Shown one piece after another: positions 28,965 through 38,557 of a stretch of 64,000 bases of DNA. Position numbers and translations under genes: made by a program. The DNA is from Leptospira haakeii (GTDB lineage Bacteria; Spirochaetota; Leptospiria; Leptospirales; Leptospiraceae): the NCBI RefSeq assembly GCF_002812045.1, contig NZ_NPEG01000001.1:682001-746000 (forward strand). The letters run 5' to 3'. The notes beneath the pieces were generated by a model. The model was not told the origin of the DNA and did no database searches. It worked only from the letters and a program-made list of their open reading frames with translations. The stretch's first letter is position 1, and each line of letters starts with the position of its first letter.

Positions 28965-30275
28965 TCAGGTGCTCAGTCGTTTTTTATCTTCTATACTTTG
29001 GAAAACATTACATGCAACCAGGTCCCCCGTGACATTCACAGTGGTTCTGCACATATCCAAAATACGATCCACTCCCAAAATAATTCCGATCCCTTCTGTA
29101 GGAACTCCTACGCCTGCTAAAATAGATGCAAGTATCACGATACCAAGTCCAGGAGTGCTTGGAGTCCCGATTGAAGCTACCACAGTTGCTATGAGTACAA
29201 ATGTTAGATTGGTCGCTGTTAATTCTATTCCGTATACTTGAGCTAAGAATACAGTGGCTACCGCTTGGTAAAGTGCAGTCCCATCCATATTCACCGTAGC
29301 TCCCAAGGGAAGAATGAACTCTGCGATCTTTCGAGAGACACCCATCTTCTCTATTCCTGTTTTTAATGAAAAAGGAAGAACTGCTGCGGAACTGGAAGTG
29401 GAGAATGCAAGAAGTTGTACTTCTCCTGCTTGTTTAAAAAACCAAATCGGACTCTTTCTCGTGGCAAGAATCAGTATGATGGAATACATGATCAGCACTA
29501 GGACCAAACCGCCTATAACTGTGAGAAAATAAACTCCGAGACTTAATAAAACTTTGAGCCCAATCTTAGCAGTGATCTGAGCGATAAGTCCGAAGACTGC
29601 AAATGGTGCGATCTTCATTGCCCATTGTACAAATATCATACTTGTTTTGAATATTGCTTGGAACACCGGAAGAACGTAAGCTGCACTTTGTTGTTCTATA
29701 GAAAGAATCGCGATCCCAACTAACAGGGCGAGTAAAACTACTCCTAACATATCCCCGTTCGCGAAGGTTTGGAATGGATTTCTTGGGAGAACTGAAAGTA
29801 TTAATTCAGGGACCTTCTCCACTGAAACAGTGCCAGAGGATTCGGATACTTTGTTCGGGACCTGCACTCTTGGGATCCCGGCCGGATCTACAAAACTTCC
29901 CGGTTTGATCGTACTTGCTAAGATCATTCCGATCGATACGGCTAATATTGTGGTAAATACGAAGTATAAGAATGCTTTTAATCCGAAACTTTTCAGATTA
30001 TCCAAAGTCTCGCCTGCATGTATTCCCAAAACGATAGAGCAAAATACCAAGGGAATCATGATGATCTGTAACAAGATCAGGAAGAAATGCCCGGGAAGCC
30101 CTAACCAAGAAATAACAGGCTTAGAAATTTCTTGGGTAACCAATGAATTTTCAGGACTTAGATATAAACCTGCTAAAAGTCCGGATACCAAACCTAACAA
30201 AACTCTAAACCAGAGTTTCTCTAAAGGAAGAAATCTAATAACATTCGGAAGGTTTCGGTTCGAGTCGTCGGACAT
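28965..30275 (-). CDS. Dicarboxylate/amino-acid:cation symporter (DAACS family)
   Basis: Secondary transporter of 436 residues that takes up glutamate, aspartate or C4-dicarboxylates with sodium or protons. Family signatures are clear: AFSTSSSAAVLPFS (hairpin 1 serine-rich motif), LPLGATVNMDGTALYQ (helix 7 NMDGT motif), GTPSTPGLGIVILASILAG (hairpin 2) and GVDRILDMCRTTVNVTGD (helix 8, substrate-binding Asp and Arg). GltP/DctA-type length. The substrate cannot be resolved: the R of DMCRTTVN favours an acidic amino acid. It is divergent from the sensor-phosphatase gene across about 190 bp. Confidence 0.93.
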   Translation of the reverse strand: MSDDSNRNLPNVIRFLPLEKLWFRVLLGLVSGLLAGLYLSPENSLVTQEISKPVISWLGLPGHFFLILLQIIMIPLVFCSIVLGIHAGETLDNLKSFGLKAFLYFVFTTILAVSIGMILASTIKPGSFVDPAGIPRVQVPNKVSESSGTVSVEKVPELILSVLPRNPFQTFANGDMLGVVLLALLVGIAILSIEQQSAAYVLPVFQAIFKTSMIFVQWAMKIAPFAVFGLIAQITAKIGLKVLLSLGVYFLTVIGGLVLVLIMYSIILILATRKSPIWFFKQAGEVQLLAFSTSSSAAVLPFSLKTGIEKMGVSRKIAEFILPLGATVNMDGTALYQAVATVFLAQVYGIELTATNLTFVLIATVVASIGTPSTPGLGIVILASILAGVGVPTEGIGIILGVDRILDMCRTTVNVTGDLVACNVFQSIEDKKRLST

Positions 30276-30463
30276 ACTCGACAGAATAGGAGTCGCATTC
30301 TTATTTTTCTATTGATTTTTCCCTTTTCAAAATGATAGTGAAGGCTTTAGCCGATTTTTTACCTGTTCTGAAGTTAAATTCCGGAACCGGTAAACTAAAA
30401 ATAAAAGATTCGGTTTGAAGTCAGTTTCGATTGTCCGGCATCCGGAATTGCTTGCAGGAGTTT

Positions 30464-33400
30464 ATGGGGTTAAATCCGATTTCTTGGGACCTGGTCCTTT
30501 TTAATTATTATTCATTTGGAAGTTTATTGGTCACACTGACCACCATATTCCTCGGGATCTTCTTTCTTACCCTAAAGAATAGGACAATAGCTACCACTCA
30601 TCTTGGAATTGGCTTTATGCTATTAGGTGTATTCGAGACTGGATACTTCTTAGCAGCATTTTTATATCATCCAATCGCAGCATATCACCGTTGGATGACT
30701 GGCGGATTCATTCTATTTGCTCTTGCTCACTTCACCCAATTCTTACTAAGGTTTCCTGGAAACAGCAACCAACGTATAGCGAAATGGGTTTTGATGGCTG
30801 AACATTCTGTTTCAGTGATCACCGTAAGTTTGTTTGTATACTTCACTTATATTTCAGAGAAGATCTATCACTTCACTGCTCATCATTGGGACTTTAATGC
30901 GTTTGATGCCAGCCGTTATCTTGCATTGGTGATTGGAATATTCTCTATCGTGGGTTTTATAATTGTACCTGCATGGAGAGTTGTGATCACCAAGGACAAG
31001 AGAAGGATCGCCCTTCTCATGTTCAATATTGGATTTTTGATCGCAGCAATTTATCCGAATATTTCGAATATTCTCAGCCGAGACGGAGTGATGGAACGTT
31101 CTACGTACATGACTTCGAACGTAATTTTGTTCTTAACTGCGTTCTCGTTCTTAGTAATCGCATTTATTAATAATAGCGCTGAACGTACTACCTTCATGGT
31201 TAAGATCGTTGGGATCACACTCTTTACGATTTGTTTGATCATGCAGGCTTTAGTTTATATCTCCAGCCAAGAAAAAGACGCAGAATACGATAGTTTGCGT
31301 ATGGTGAATATAGAAAGAGCTCTGGAGAATGGTGTAAAATCCGGAGATATAGAGTACGCCTTCCATTGGGATGATTCCAAGGAAAGTTTAAATTCTTCCG
31401 AATATGATCCTAATAAAGAACTAAATCTTAAAGAGATAGAAGCTGACTTACAAAACGTCACTACTTACGAAGAGATCCGTAATCTAAGAGAAGAAGGATT
31501 TAGAAAATCCATAAGTTCACTTTTGGACCGAACTCATACTTATTTCGGTGGTTATAAACGTTTCATCCAAAAGTTATTGGAAGATAAAAAAGATCTCTCT
31601 GATGCAGAACTCAAAAAACTTATCTTAGAAAGTGCAGAGCAATGGAATAAACGAGCTTTCGTTTCTACGAATAGACTCGAAGCAATTGTAGGAGGATCTT
31701 TCTGTAAAAAGGGAAGAGACTTCGTAAATGCTTTAGGAGATTCAGAGTTCGGCTTTAAAGAAGAAATTTTCTCTCATTGGTCAGAAGATTGTCTTTGGGA
31801 TGGAAAGGATTTAGACCAAGCACAACTTCGTTCTGAAGTTCTAAGATATTTTAGATATTTTAAACCCAGCGAAACCCGCCACTACAGAAGAAGTCAAGAT
31901 GGAACAGGGCATTATGTTGCCTTTATGAAATTCCAACCTGAAAAAAAACAGATGAGTGAGGTTGGATTCTCTTATAGATTGTATAGAGAATTCATGCACC
32001 CGACTGCTGTGAAACAAACCGGGATCTTACTCGCGGTAATCTTTATCGTTCTAGCATTGTTTCCACTCTTCTTCAAAAACAGTTTAGTGGATCCTCTCAA
32101 TAGTCTTCTTTCCGGGGTGGAAAAGGTAAACAAGGGAGATCTGGACGTAGTGGTTCCAGTCAAGGTCCGAGATGAGATCGGGTTCTTAGCTGACTCATTT
32201 AACGCGATGGTGGCTTCTATCAAACAAGCCAGAAGAGAACTACAAGATTATGCAGAAAACCTGGAAGAAAAAGTTCGAGAAAGAACTAGAGAAGTCCAGG
32301 AGAAGATGGAAGAAGTCCAACGCCTCAAAGTGCAGCAGGATGGTGACTATTTCTTAACTTCATTATTGGCAAAACCTCTCTTCTATAACGCAAACAAATC
32401 CAAATTGGTTTCTACTGATTTTATCATTCGCCAAAAGAAACAATTCGAGTTCAGAGGAAAACATTCCGACCTGGGCGGAGATATCTGTGTAACTGGAAAT
32501 TTAAGATTAGGACGCCCTGATTCATTCAAACGTTATACAGTTTCCATGAACGGTGATGCAATGGGTAAATCCATGCAGGGTGCGGGTGGTGCGCTGGTAA
32601 TGGGGGTTGTTATGAACTCCATTCTCGCACGTTCAGCGGCAAACAATAGGATTTTGGATGCAACTCCCGAGCAGTGGTTAACTGAAATTTACGATGAGAT
32701 CCACGCAGTATTCAAATCGTTCAACGGTTCAATGGTGATCTCCGCTTCTCTCTATTTGATAGAAGATGAAACTGGGGTATGTTGGTATTTTAACGCTGAG
32801 CATCCTTACTCCGTATTGTATAGAGATGGAAAGGCAAGTTTTATAGAAGACGGGCTAACTCTCAGAAAATTAGGTCTGGATTCAGAATTCGAATTTAAGG
32901 TAAGAAGTTTCCAACTTAAAAAAGGTGATATTATCATCCTTGGCTCGGACGGTAGAGATGATGTGGATCTAACTCCTGAAGAGACGATCCGTACTATTAA
33001 CGAAGACGAAATGTTGTTTCTCCGGCATGTAGAAACTGCAAAAGCAAATCTGGAAGATATTGAAACCGAGATCCGTAAAACCGGAGAACTCACAGATGAC
33101 CTTTCTCTTCTCAAGATAGAGTTCCAAGGAGAACCTAAAAGCGACGAGATCGAAGAAATTTTCGAATCTTCTGATCATATCGACAAAGCATTAAATACAG
33201 ATTCCGTTTATGAAGATGCTAAGAAGATGTATAAAACCGGACGTTTGGACGAGGCATTAGAACTTCTGAAAACAGGCTATATGCATGATAGCGCCAACCA
33301 AAGATTGAATAAACTTTTGGGACTTCTCAGCTTTAAAGGTAAAGATTATAATACTGCTGTAGAAGTTTTGAATAACTATCTTGGAACAGATCCAGATCTT

Positions 33401-33649
33401 CATGAGTATTGGTTCTATCTTTCTATTGCAAACAAGAAGATGGGCAAGTATGACCAAGCTTTGACTGCGAGTTTGAAACTTTTGGAAATCGATCCTAATA
33501 ATATTTCCAATACGATCAATCTATCTGATATCTATCGTTTGATGGAAATGTATGATAGAGCAGAAGAATATGCTCGTAAAGTATTACAAAAAGAACCAGG
33601 GAACGAAAACGCTCATAAACTGATCCGTTTGATAGAGAGAGATCGTTGA
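30464..33649 (+). CDS. Membrane sensor-HAMP-SpoIIE (PPM) phosphatase-TPR protein, copy 1
   Basis: A 1061-residue signalling protein. Residues 1-265 hold seven to eight membrane helices. About 275-510 is an extracytoplasmic sensor region with paired cysteines (GGSFCKKGRD, SEDCLWDG). A membrane helix (about 516-540), a HAMP domain (about 540-595) and a coiled coil follow. Then comes a SpoIIE/RsbU-type PP2C phosphatase with its metal-binding aspartates intact (DLGGDICVTGN about 667, NGDAMGKSMQGAGG, FNAEHP, LGSDGRDD, LTDDLSLL about 877), and three to four TPRs (914 to the end). It probably dephosphorylates an anti-anti-sigma (STAS) protein. ATG 30464 is preferred over TTG 30431 because it aligns with the start of the paralogue at 34755 and has AGGAG just upstream. 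Confidence 0.85.
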   Translation: MGLNPISWDLVLFNYYSFGSLLVTLTTIFLGIFFLTLKNRTIATTHLGIGFMLLGVFETGYFLAAFLYHPIAAYHRWMTGGFILFALAHFTQFLLRFPGNSNQRIAKWVLMAEHSVSVITVSLFVYFTYISEKIYHFTAHHWDFNAFDASRYLALVIGIFSIVGFIIVPAWRVVITKDKRRIALLMFNIGFLIAAIYPNISNILSRDGVMERSTYMTSNVILFLTAFSFLVIAFINNSAERTTFMVKIVGITLFTICLIMQALVYISSQEKDAEYDSLRMVNIERALENGVKSGDIEYAFHWDDSKESLNSSEYDPNKELNLKEIEADLQNVTTYEEIRNLREEGFRKSISSLLDRTHTYFGGYKRFIQKLLEDKKDLSDAELKKLILESAEQWNKRAFVSTNRLEAIVGGSFCKKGRDFVNALGDSEFGFKEEIFSHWSEDCLWDGKDLDQAQLRSEVLRYFRYFKPSETRHYRRSQDGTGHYVAFMKFQPEKKQMSEVGFSYRLYREFMHPTAVKQTGILLAVIFIVLALFPLFFKNSLVDPLNSLLSGVEKVNKGDLDVVVPVKVRDEIGFLADSFNAMVASIKQARRELQDYAENLEEKVRERTREVQEKMEEVQRLKVQQDGDYFLTSLLAKPLFYNANKSKLVSTDFIIRQKKQFEFRGKHSDLGGDICVTGNLRLGRPDSFKRYTVSMNGDAMGKSMQGAGGALVMGVVMNSILARSAANNRILDATPEQWLTEIYDEIHAVFKSFNGSMVISASLYLIEDETGVCWYFNAEHPYSVLYRDGKASFIEDGLTLRKLGLDSEFEFKVRSFQLKKGDIIILGSDGRDDVDLTPEETIRTINEDEMLFLRHVETAKANLEDIETEIRKTGELTDDLSLLKIEFQGEPKSDEIEEIFESSDHIDKALNTDSVYEDAKKMYKTGRLDEALELLKTGYMHDSANQRLNKLLGLLSFKGKDYNTAVEVLNNYLGTDPDLHEYWFYLSIANKKMGKYDQALTASLKLLEIDPNNISNTINLSDIYRLMEMYDRAEEYARKVLQKEPGNENAHKLIRLIERDR

Positions 33650-34572
33650 CAGGCGGTTTCTTTCTTAAGTTCTCTTTATGGATGCGGATGGGAATACTTT
33701 CCGCATTTTTAATTTCTGTTCTTCCTATTTTTTCTCAGAATAAGAAGTCCCCTAAAACAAACGAATCAAACTTCTCCTTTAGATTAAAAGGAGGAGAGAT
33801 TAGATTAGCAGTTCGAAATGAAACTGAACTGAAAGAATGGGACAAATACGCTTTTGAGAAAACAAAAAAGATATTAGACGCTTATGAATCTTATTTGGGG
33901 ATCCCATTTCATCAGGCGTCTTCTCCAATATTCAAATCTATACCCTCTTCTGAAAAAGATAAGATACGATTGGTCTTAAAAGACACTGTGTTTCTAAATG
34001 GAGCAAGAGTAGGCGGATACAATAATGTATCCGGAGAATTAGGAAAAGAACTCGGGATATTTATGGAATTGGGCCTAGTCCCTCCCGGTTATCCTGCATT
34101 GTTATTACATGAGTTGGGACATTATTATTTTACTGAACCTTCATGGTTAAGCGAAGGAATCGTTTCATATTTGCCTTATCTTTTGTCCAAAAGAGGTTAT
34201 CTGAAACTGGATGCGGATGAGCTCCAATCAGTAACGGAAGAATGGGGTCTTGCAGAAGTGATCCCCAAAAACGATCCTCCTCTTTCTAAGGATTTTCATC
34301 TTACTAATCCTTCTTTGGGGCCTTGGTTCTACTCCAAGTCAGTGCGTACTCAATTTATCATTCATAAAGAATTGGGGTACGAAGGGTATAAATCATTCCT
34401 GAAACAGGTTGCTTCTTCTGAAATGTTGAACACAGAACTAGTTTTCAAGATTTTGAATAAGGTTCAGAGAAAAGATTGGAATAAGATCCTACAAGGTTGG
34501 GTAGAAGCAGGACCTTACAGCGTTTATACTCCCAACTCTTTTATGAAAATCCAAGACATAGAAAAACTTTAA
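33646..34572 (+). CDS. Secreted gluzincin-type zinc metallopeptidase
   Basis: A 308-residue exported peptidase-like protein. TTG 33646 overlaps the stop of copy 1 (TTGA), so the two are coupled. The signal peptide ends near FSQ (about residue 31). HELGHYYFTEPSWLSEG (155-171) gives the HExxH zinc motif and a downstream glutamate (E170) as the third ligand, as in the peptidase MA / M1-like gluzincins. The C-terminus (SVRTQFIIHKELGYEGYKSF, WNKILQGWVEAGP) resembles the helical part following the active site in that group. Lying between two paralogous sensors, it may process an envelope signal; that is inference. Confidence 0.75.
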   Translation: MTGGFFLKFSLWMRMGILSAFLISVLPIFSQNKKSPKTNESNFSFRLKGGEIRLAVRNETELKEWDKYAFEKTKKILDAYESYLGIPFHQASSPIFKSIPSSEKDKIRLVLKDTVFLNGARVGGYNNVSGELGKELGIFMELGLVPPGYPALLLHELGHYYFTEPSWLSEGIVSYLPYLLSKRGYLKLDADELQSVTEEWGLAEVIPKNDPPLSKDFHLTNPSLGPWFYSKSVRTQFIIHKELGYEGYKSFLKQVASSEMLNTELVFKILNKVQRKDWNKILQGWVEAGPYSVYTPNSFMKIQDIEKL

Positions 34573-34636
34573 GCTTGATTTTTATATTGCATTCGTTATA
34601 CAAAACAGTGAATTCTAGACGAATTTCTTTTTTGAT

Positions 34637-34667
34637 TTGATCTGATCGGTTCCGGCTTTAATATAAT
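34637..34667 (+). promoter_or_regulatory. Candidate sigma-70 promoter for the second sensor-phosphatase gene
   Basis: TTGATC (34637-34642) and TATAAT (34662-34667, full consensus -10) are separated by 19 bp. Transcription would start near 34674, just before two strong hairpins, giving a leader of about 80 nt before ATG 34755. The spacing is slightly long. Confidence 0.45.
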
Positions 34668-34675
34668 CCATTTAT

Positions 34676-34723
34676 AAGAGCCTGTCCAAGGGACCAAGCT
34701 CTTGAAACCCGGGTGCTCGGGTT
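34676..34723 (+). promoter_or_regulatory. Structured 5' leader: two consecutive hairpins
   Basis: Hairpin 1 (34676-34703): AAGAGC pairs with GCTCTT, and inside it GTCC pairs with GGAC around AAG. Hairpin 2 (34706-34723): AACCCG pairs with CGGGTT around GGTGCT. A palindrome CGAATTCG follows at 34731-34738. ATG 34755 has no clear Shine-Dalgarno. No known riboswitch class is recognised. The structure is seen; regulation is inferred. Confidence 0.4.
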
Positions 34724-34754
34724 ATAGTCCCGAATTCGATTCCTTATTGGTTGC

Positions 34755-37700
34755 ATGGAAATTTCTTCAATCTTACAAAACGATGTTCTGCTGAACTATT
34801 ATTCTTTCGGAAGTTTGCTATCGATTTTAGCGTTTCTATGTACTTCCTTATTCTTCCTCTTCTTGAAAGAAAAATCTTCAAGTACGATGCATCTCGCATT
34901 AGGCGCTTTGTTTTTTTCCTTCTTCTGTGCCGGATATTTTTTCGCAGCATTTTTGTATAACCCGATGGCGGCTTATCATAGATGGTTGACCGTCGGATTT
35001 ATTCTTCCAGCCCTCATTCACTTAGGTCAGTTCTTGGCACGTTATCCGGGACATGCAAATCCCAAAATGAACCGGAATCTTCTGATTGGTATGTATACAG
35101 TTGGAGCAATAGGGATTTCCTATTTTTATTATATTACTCTTAGCTCTCCTAGAAAGTATCACTTCACTGCCCACCATTGGGATTTTAATGCTGAAAAGGC
35201 TTCTTCTATAATTGCGGTTTTGATCGGGCTATTCGTTCTGATCTCATTCTTGATCCTTCCTATCTATAGGATGACCAAAACTAAGGGAAGGGTTCGATTT
35301 GCAATCGGCGGTTTTATGGCAGCACTACTTGCGGGTGGTGTGGTTCCTGCACTTACGAACATTCTCAGCCGAGACGGATGGATTGAACGTTCCACTTATT
35401 TAACTTCTATCGTTCTTTTAATGACACTCGGGATTTTTTTGATCCTGGTAATCTTCTTAAACTTCAGTGAAGAAAAAACCACTTTCATGGTCAAGATTGT
35501 AGGGATTACATTTGTGACATTGATGTTGATCATGCAAGCCTTGGTTTTCATCTCCAATCAAGATAAAGAAGCTGAGTATGATACCAAAAGTATCGTGAAC
35601 ATGTCTAGAGCTCTCGAGGGTGGAAAGCAGATCCCTGAGATGTTGTATATCGTTCAGTGGGAAGGCGGATCCAAGAATGTGGATTATTCTCGTTATGATA
35701 ATCAATATGATCTGAGACTTCCTCAATTAGAGATAGACTTTAAGAATACGATTATCTTTGAGCATATGAAACTTTTAGCAGAAGAAGGTTTTAGAAGCTC
35801 AGTTAAAAAAACTCTTAAAGATACTCACGAATATTTCAGCGGATACAGAGCTGCAATCCTGAAGTTTTTGGATGATAATCCGAATCTGGAAGGAAATGAA
35901 TTAAAAACAAAATTATTCGATCATCTCATTACTTTAAATACAGCAGTCTTCGTAACTTCTAACAAACTGGATTATATTTTTCCGAAAGAATTCTGCGTGG
36001 ATGGTAGAAATTATCTGAAAGGTGTCGGAAACAAAGGAGTTATTCCGTTCAAGGAACATCTTCTTCAAAAATGGAAGGAGAAGGACGCAACTTGCACCTT
36101 TGACGAAAAGGACCTACTGATAGGACATCTAAAGGCAGAAGTACTTTTATATTTCCGTCCATTCCAACCTGCATTGTATCGCCATTACAGAAAAAGTTTA
36201 GATGAACACCAACATTTCGTAACTTATATTCATTACGATGTGAATAAGGATGTAGTCAGCGAAGTAGGTTATTCTTACCGCAAGTATAGGGAATTTATGC
36301 ACCCGACTGCAGCAAAACAAACTCTGATCTTGGGTTTGGTTTTGGTCGTAGTATTCTTCGTATTCCCATTATTCTTCCGCCAAAGTTTGGTGACTCCGCT
36401 CAATAGATTACTCTCCGGGGTGGAAAAAGTAAACTTAGGTGCCTTAGATGTTGAAGTGAAGGTAGACTTAAAAGATGAGATCGGATTTTTATCCGACTCA
36501 TTCAATAGTATGGTAACTTCTATACGTAAAGCGAGGGGAGAACTCCAAGATTACGCGGAACATTTGGCAACTAAGGTTAGAGAAAGAACTAGAGAACTTT
36601 CTGAAAAGATGGAGGAACTCCAACGTCTTAAGGTGCAGCAAGATGGAGATTACTTCCTAACTTCTCTATTGGCAAAACCTCTTTTTTATAATGCGAACAA
36701 ATCTCCAAGGGTAAGTACTGATTTTATTCTTCGCCAAAAGAAAAAATTTGAGTTCAAAGGTAAACATGCGGATTTGGGTGGAGACCTTTGTGTAACCGGA
36801 AATCTTCGTCTTGGAAAAGAGAACGATTATAAACGTTATACTTTCGCGATGAACGGAGATGCGATGGGTAAGTCCATGCAAGGCGCCGGGGGCTCTCTCG
36901 TGATGGGGGTTGTGGTTAACTCTATTCTTGCAAGATCCGCAGCGAATGATCGAGTTTTAGATACTACTCCTTCCGAATTTTTAACTGAAATTTATAAAGA
37001 GATGCAATCCGTTTTCAAATCATTCAACGGATCTATGGTGATCTCAGGAACCTTTGTCGTAATAGAAGACGATACAGGTAAATTTTGGTATTTCAATGCA
37101 GAGCACCCTTTCTCCGTAATGTATAGAGATGGAAGAGCAGGTTTCTTGGAAACAGGACTTACTCTTAGAAAGATTGGATTGGATTCTGAATACGAATTTA
37201 AAGTCCATTCCGGAAGATTAGAACCCGGTGATATTTTGATCGTTGGTTCTGACGGTAAGGACGACTTAGATCTCACTCCTGAAAAAGAAGTACGCACTAT
37301 CAATGAAGATGAGATGCTATTCTTACAAATGGTGGAAAAAGGACAAGGTGATCTGGAGAGAATCGAAGAAGAAGTCCTAAAAGTTGGAGAGTTAACTGAC
37401 GACCTTTCCCTTCTTAGAATTGAGTATTCTCCTGTCGCCTCCGCAGAGACAAATGGAAAAGAAGATGAGATCTCAGACCCATTCGATTGGAAATTTATCT
37501 ATAAAAAAGCCAAAGAAGATTATATGGGTGGCCGCTTGAGTGAGGCACTTGGTGCGCTTGAAGGTTTATACAAATCAGATCCCCAAAATACAAAGGTAAC
37601 CAAACTACTTGGACTTCTAAGCTTTAAAGGTAAAAATTACGGAAAAGCAGTAGAAGTTCTGAACAAGTATCTGGGATCAGACCCTGACTTAGTAGAATAC

Positions 37701-37949
37701 TGGTATTATCTTTCTTTGGCGAATCGCAGGATCGGAAGAATGGATGAAGCCATCTTGGCTGCAAAAAGAATGGAGGAACTCCAACCGGATAACCCCATGA
37801 ACTTGATCAATCTTTCCGACTTATATCGTCAGACGGAACAATTCGAATTAGCTTTAGAATATGCTCGTTTAGCTCTGGAGAAGGACCCGGAAGACGAGAA
37901 CGCTCAGAAATTAGTAAGATTGATCGAAAGAGATAGAAAAGCTTCTTGA
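34755..37949 (+). CDS. Membrane sensor-HAMP-SpoIIE (PPM) phosphatase-TPR protein, copy 2
   Basis: A 1064-residue paralogue of the protein encoded at 30464-33649, alike along its whole length: helical membrane domain, extracytoplasmic sensor (about 280-515, with cysteines in KEFCVDGRN and DATCTFDE), membrane helix (about 521-545), HAMP, coiled coil, PP2C phosphatase (DLGGDLCVTGN about 671, NGDAMGKSMQGAGG, FNAEHP, VGSDGKDD, LTDDLSLL about 880) and C-terminal TPRs. The best matching stretches are the junction QQDGDYFLTSLLAKPLFYNA and the HAMP region; the sensor region diverges most. It has its own predicted promoter and a structured leader, so it can be expressed separately from copy 1. It probably acts on the same or a parallel STAS-type partner, which is not encoded nearby. 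Confidence 0.85.
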   Translation: MEISSILQNDVLLNYYSFGSLLSILAFLCTSLFFLFLKEKSSSTMHLALGALFFSFFCAGYFFAAFLYNPMAAYHRWLTVGFILPALIHLGQFLARYPGHANPKMNRNLLIGMYTVGAIGISYFYYITLSSPRKYHFTAHHWDFNAEKASSIIAVLIGLFVLISFLILPIYRMTKTKGRVRFAIGGFMAALLAGGVVPALTNILSRDGWIERSTYLTSIVLLMTLGIFLILVIFLNFSEEKTTFMVKIVGITFVTLMLIMQALVFISNQDKEAEYDTKSIVNMSRALEGGKQIPEMLYIVQWEGGSKNVDYSRYDNQYDLRLPQLEIDFKNTIIFEHMKLLAEEGFRSSVKKTLKDTHEYFSGYRAAILKFLDDNPNLEGNELKTKLFDHLITLNTAVFVTSNKLDYIFPKEFCVDGRNYLKGVGNKGVIPFKEHLLQKWKEKDATCTFDEKDLLIGHLKAEVLLYFRPFQPALYRHYRKSLDEHQHFVTYIHYDVNKDVVSEVGYSYRKYREFMHPTAAKQTLILGLVLVVVFFVFPLFFRQSLVTPLNRLLSGVEKVNLGALDVEVKVDLKDEIGFLSDSFNSMVTSIRKARGELQDYAEHLATKVRERTRELSEKMEELQRLKVQQDGDYFLTSLLAKPLFYNANKSPRVSTDFILRQKKKFEFKGKHADLGGDLCVTGNLRLGKENDYKRYTFAMNGDAMGKSMQGAGGSLVMGVVVNSILARSAANDRVLDTTPSEFLTEIYKEMQSVFKSFNGSMVISGTFVVIEDDTGKFWYFNAEHPFSVMYRDGRAGFLETGLTLRKIGLDSEYEFKVHSGRLEPGDILIVGSDGKDDLDLTPEKEVRTINEDEMLFLQMVEKGQGDLERIEEEVLKVGELTDDLSLLRIEYSPVASAETNGKEDEISDPFDWKFIYKKAKEDYMGGRLSEALGALEGLYKSDPQNTKVTKLLGLLSFKGKNYGKAVEVLNKYLGSDPDLVEYWYYLSLANRRIGRMDEAILAAKRMEELQPDNPMNLINLSDLYRQTEQFELALEYARLALEKDPEDENAQKLVRLIERDRKAS

Positions 37950-37956
37950 TAGAAGT

Positions 37957-38487
37957 TTAATATTTTCCGCTCTCGAAATCCTTATAAAGCATAGAGGTTT
38001 GGATACCTTTATTGCCTTGGTATTTGCCTGATTTGTATTCCGTGATCTCACCTTCTACAGTGTGATAGAAGATCTGGCATATTTCCACATTCGGATAGAT
38101 GACTAAAGGTTGGATGACTGAAATTTCGAGAGTCCAGAATCCTTTGAATCCTACGTCTCCGAACCCCGCGGTCACGTGCACATACATTCCTAATCTTCCG
38201 ATGGAGGAACGACCTTCTAACATAGGTACTAGGTTATGTGTTTCAGTGTATTCTAAGGTTCTACCTAGATATAAAACTCCTGGTTGTAAGAGCAGTCCTG
38301 AATCAGGTATGATCAGGTTTTCGGAAGGATTGGATTTTTTCATATCTAACGGGCTCTCTGTATAACGAACCAATTCGTTATGAAGCCTTAGATTATAAGA
38401 GTTCGGATTTAATCTATTGTCGGAGTAAGGATCTATAATGATGTCCTTCTCTAATCTTTTTTTAATTTCCTTGCCCGTTAGAATCAT
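37957..38487 (-). CDS. dcd: dCTP deaminase
   Basis: Converts dCTP to dUTP (or dUMP in the bifunctional form) for thymidylate synthesis. The 176-residue trimeric-dUTPase-fold enzyme shows IIDPYSDNRLNPNSYNLRLH, EGRSSIGRLGMYVHVTAGF, GFKGFWTLEISV (catalytic glutamate in TLE) and a C-terminal GNKGIQTSMLYKDF. The length is between monofunctional Dcd (about 190) and archaeal/bifunctional Dcd-Dut (about 175-200), so the reaction end point is open. It is convergent with the second sensor-phosphatase gene (7 bp between stops). Confidence 0.9.
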   Translation of the reverse strand: MILTGKEIKKRLEKDIIIDPYSDNRLNPNSYNLRLHNELVRYTESPLDMKKSNPSENLIIPDSGLLLQPGVLYLGRTLEYTETHNLVPMLEGRSSIGRLGMYVHVTAGFGDVGFKGFWTLEISVIQPLVIYPNVEICQIFYHTVEGEITEYKSGKYQGNKGIQTSMLYKDFESGKY

Positions 38488-38557
38488 TCGTATTCCAGCT
38501 TCCTTGTTTTGCCTATTTTCGGGTCGGCCTTGTCTCTCGCCTCCCTTTTTCGGAATT

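Noticed and set aside
29830..30315. Plus-strand 161-codon frame opposite the symporter gene
   Set aside because: Antisense to a well-supported transporter; no ribosome-binding site or domain.
30431..30463. Upstream TTG start for the first sensor-phosphatase gene
   Set aside because: The ATG at 30464 aligns with the start of the paralogue and has AGGAG nearby; the TTG would add 11 unmatched residues.
34676..34750. tRNA-like look of the leader before the second sensor-phosphatase gene
   Set aside because: A TTCGATTCC stretch recalls a T-arm, but the flanking bases do not pair and no acceptor stem closes. Kept as a structured leader only.
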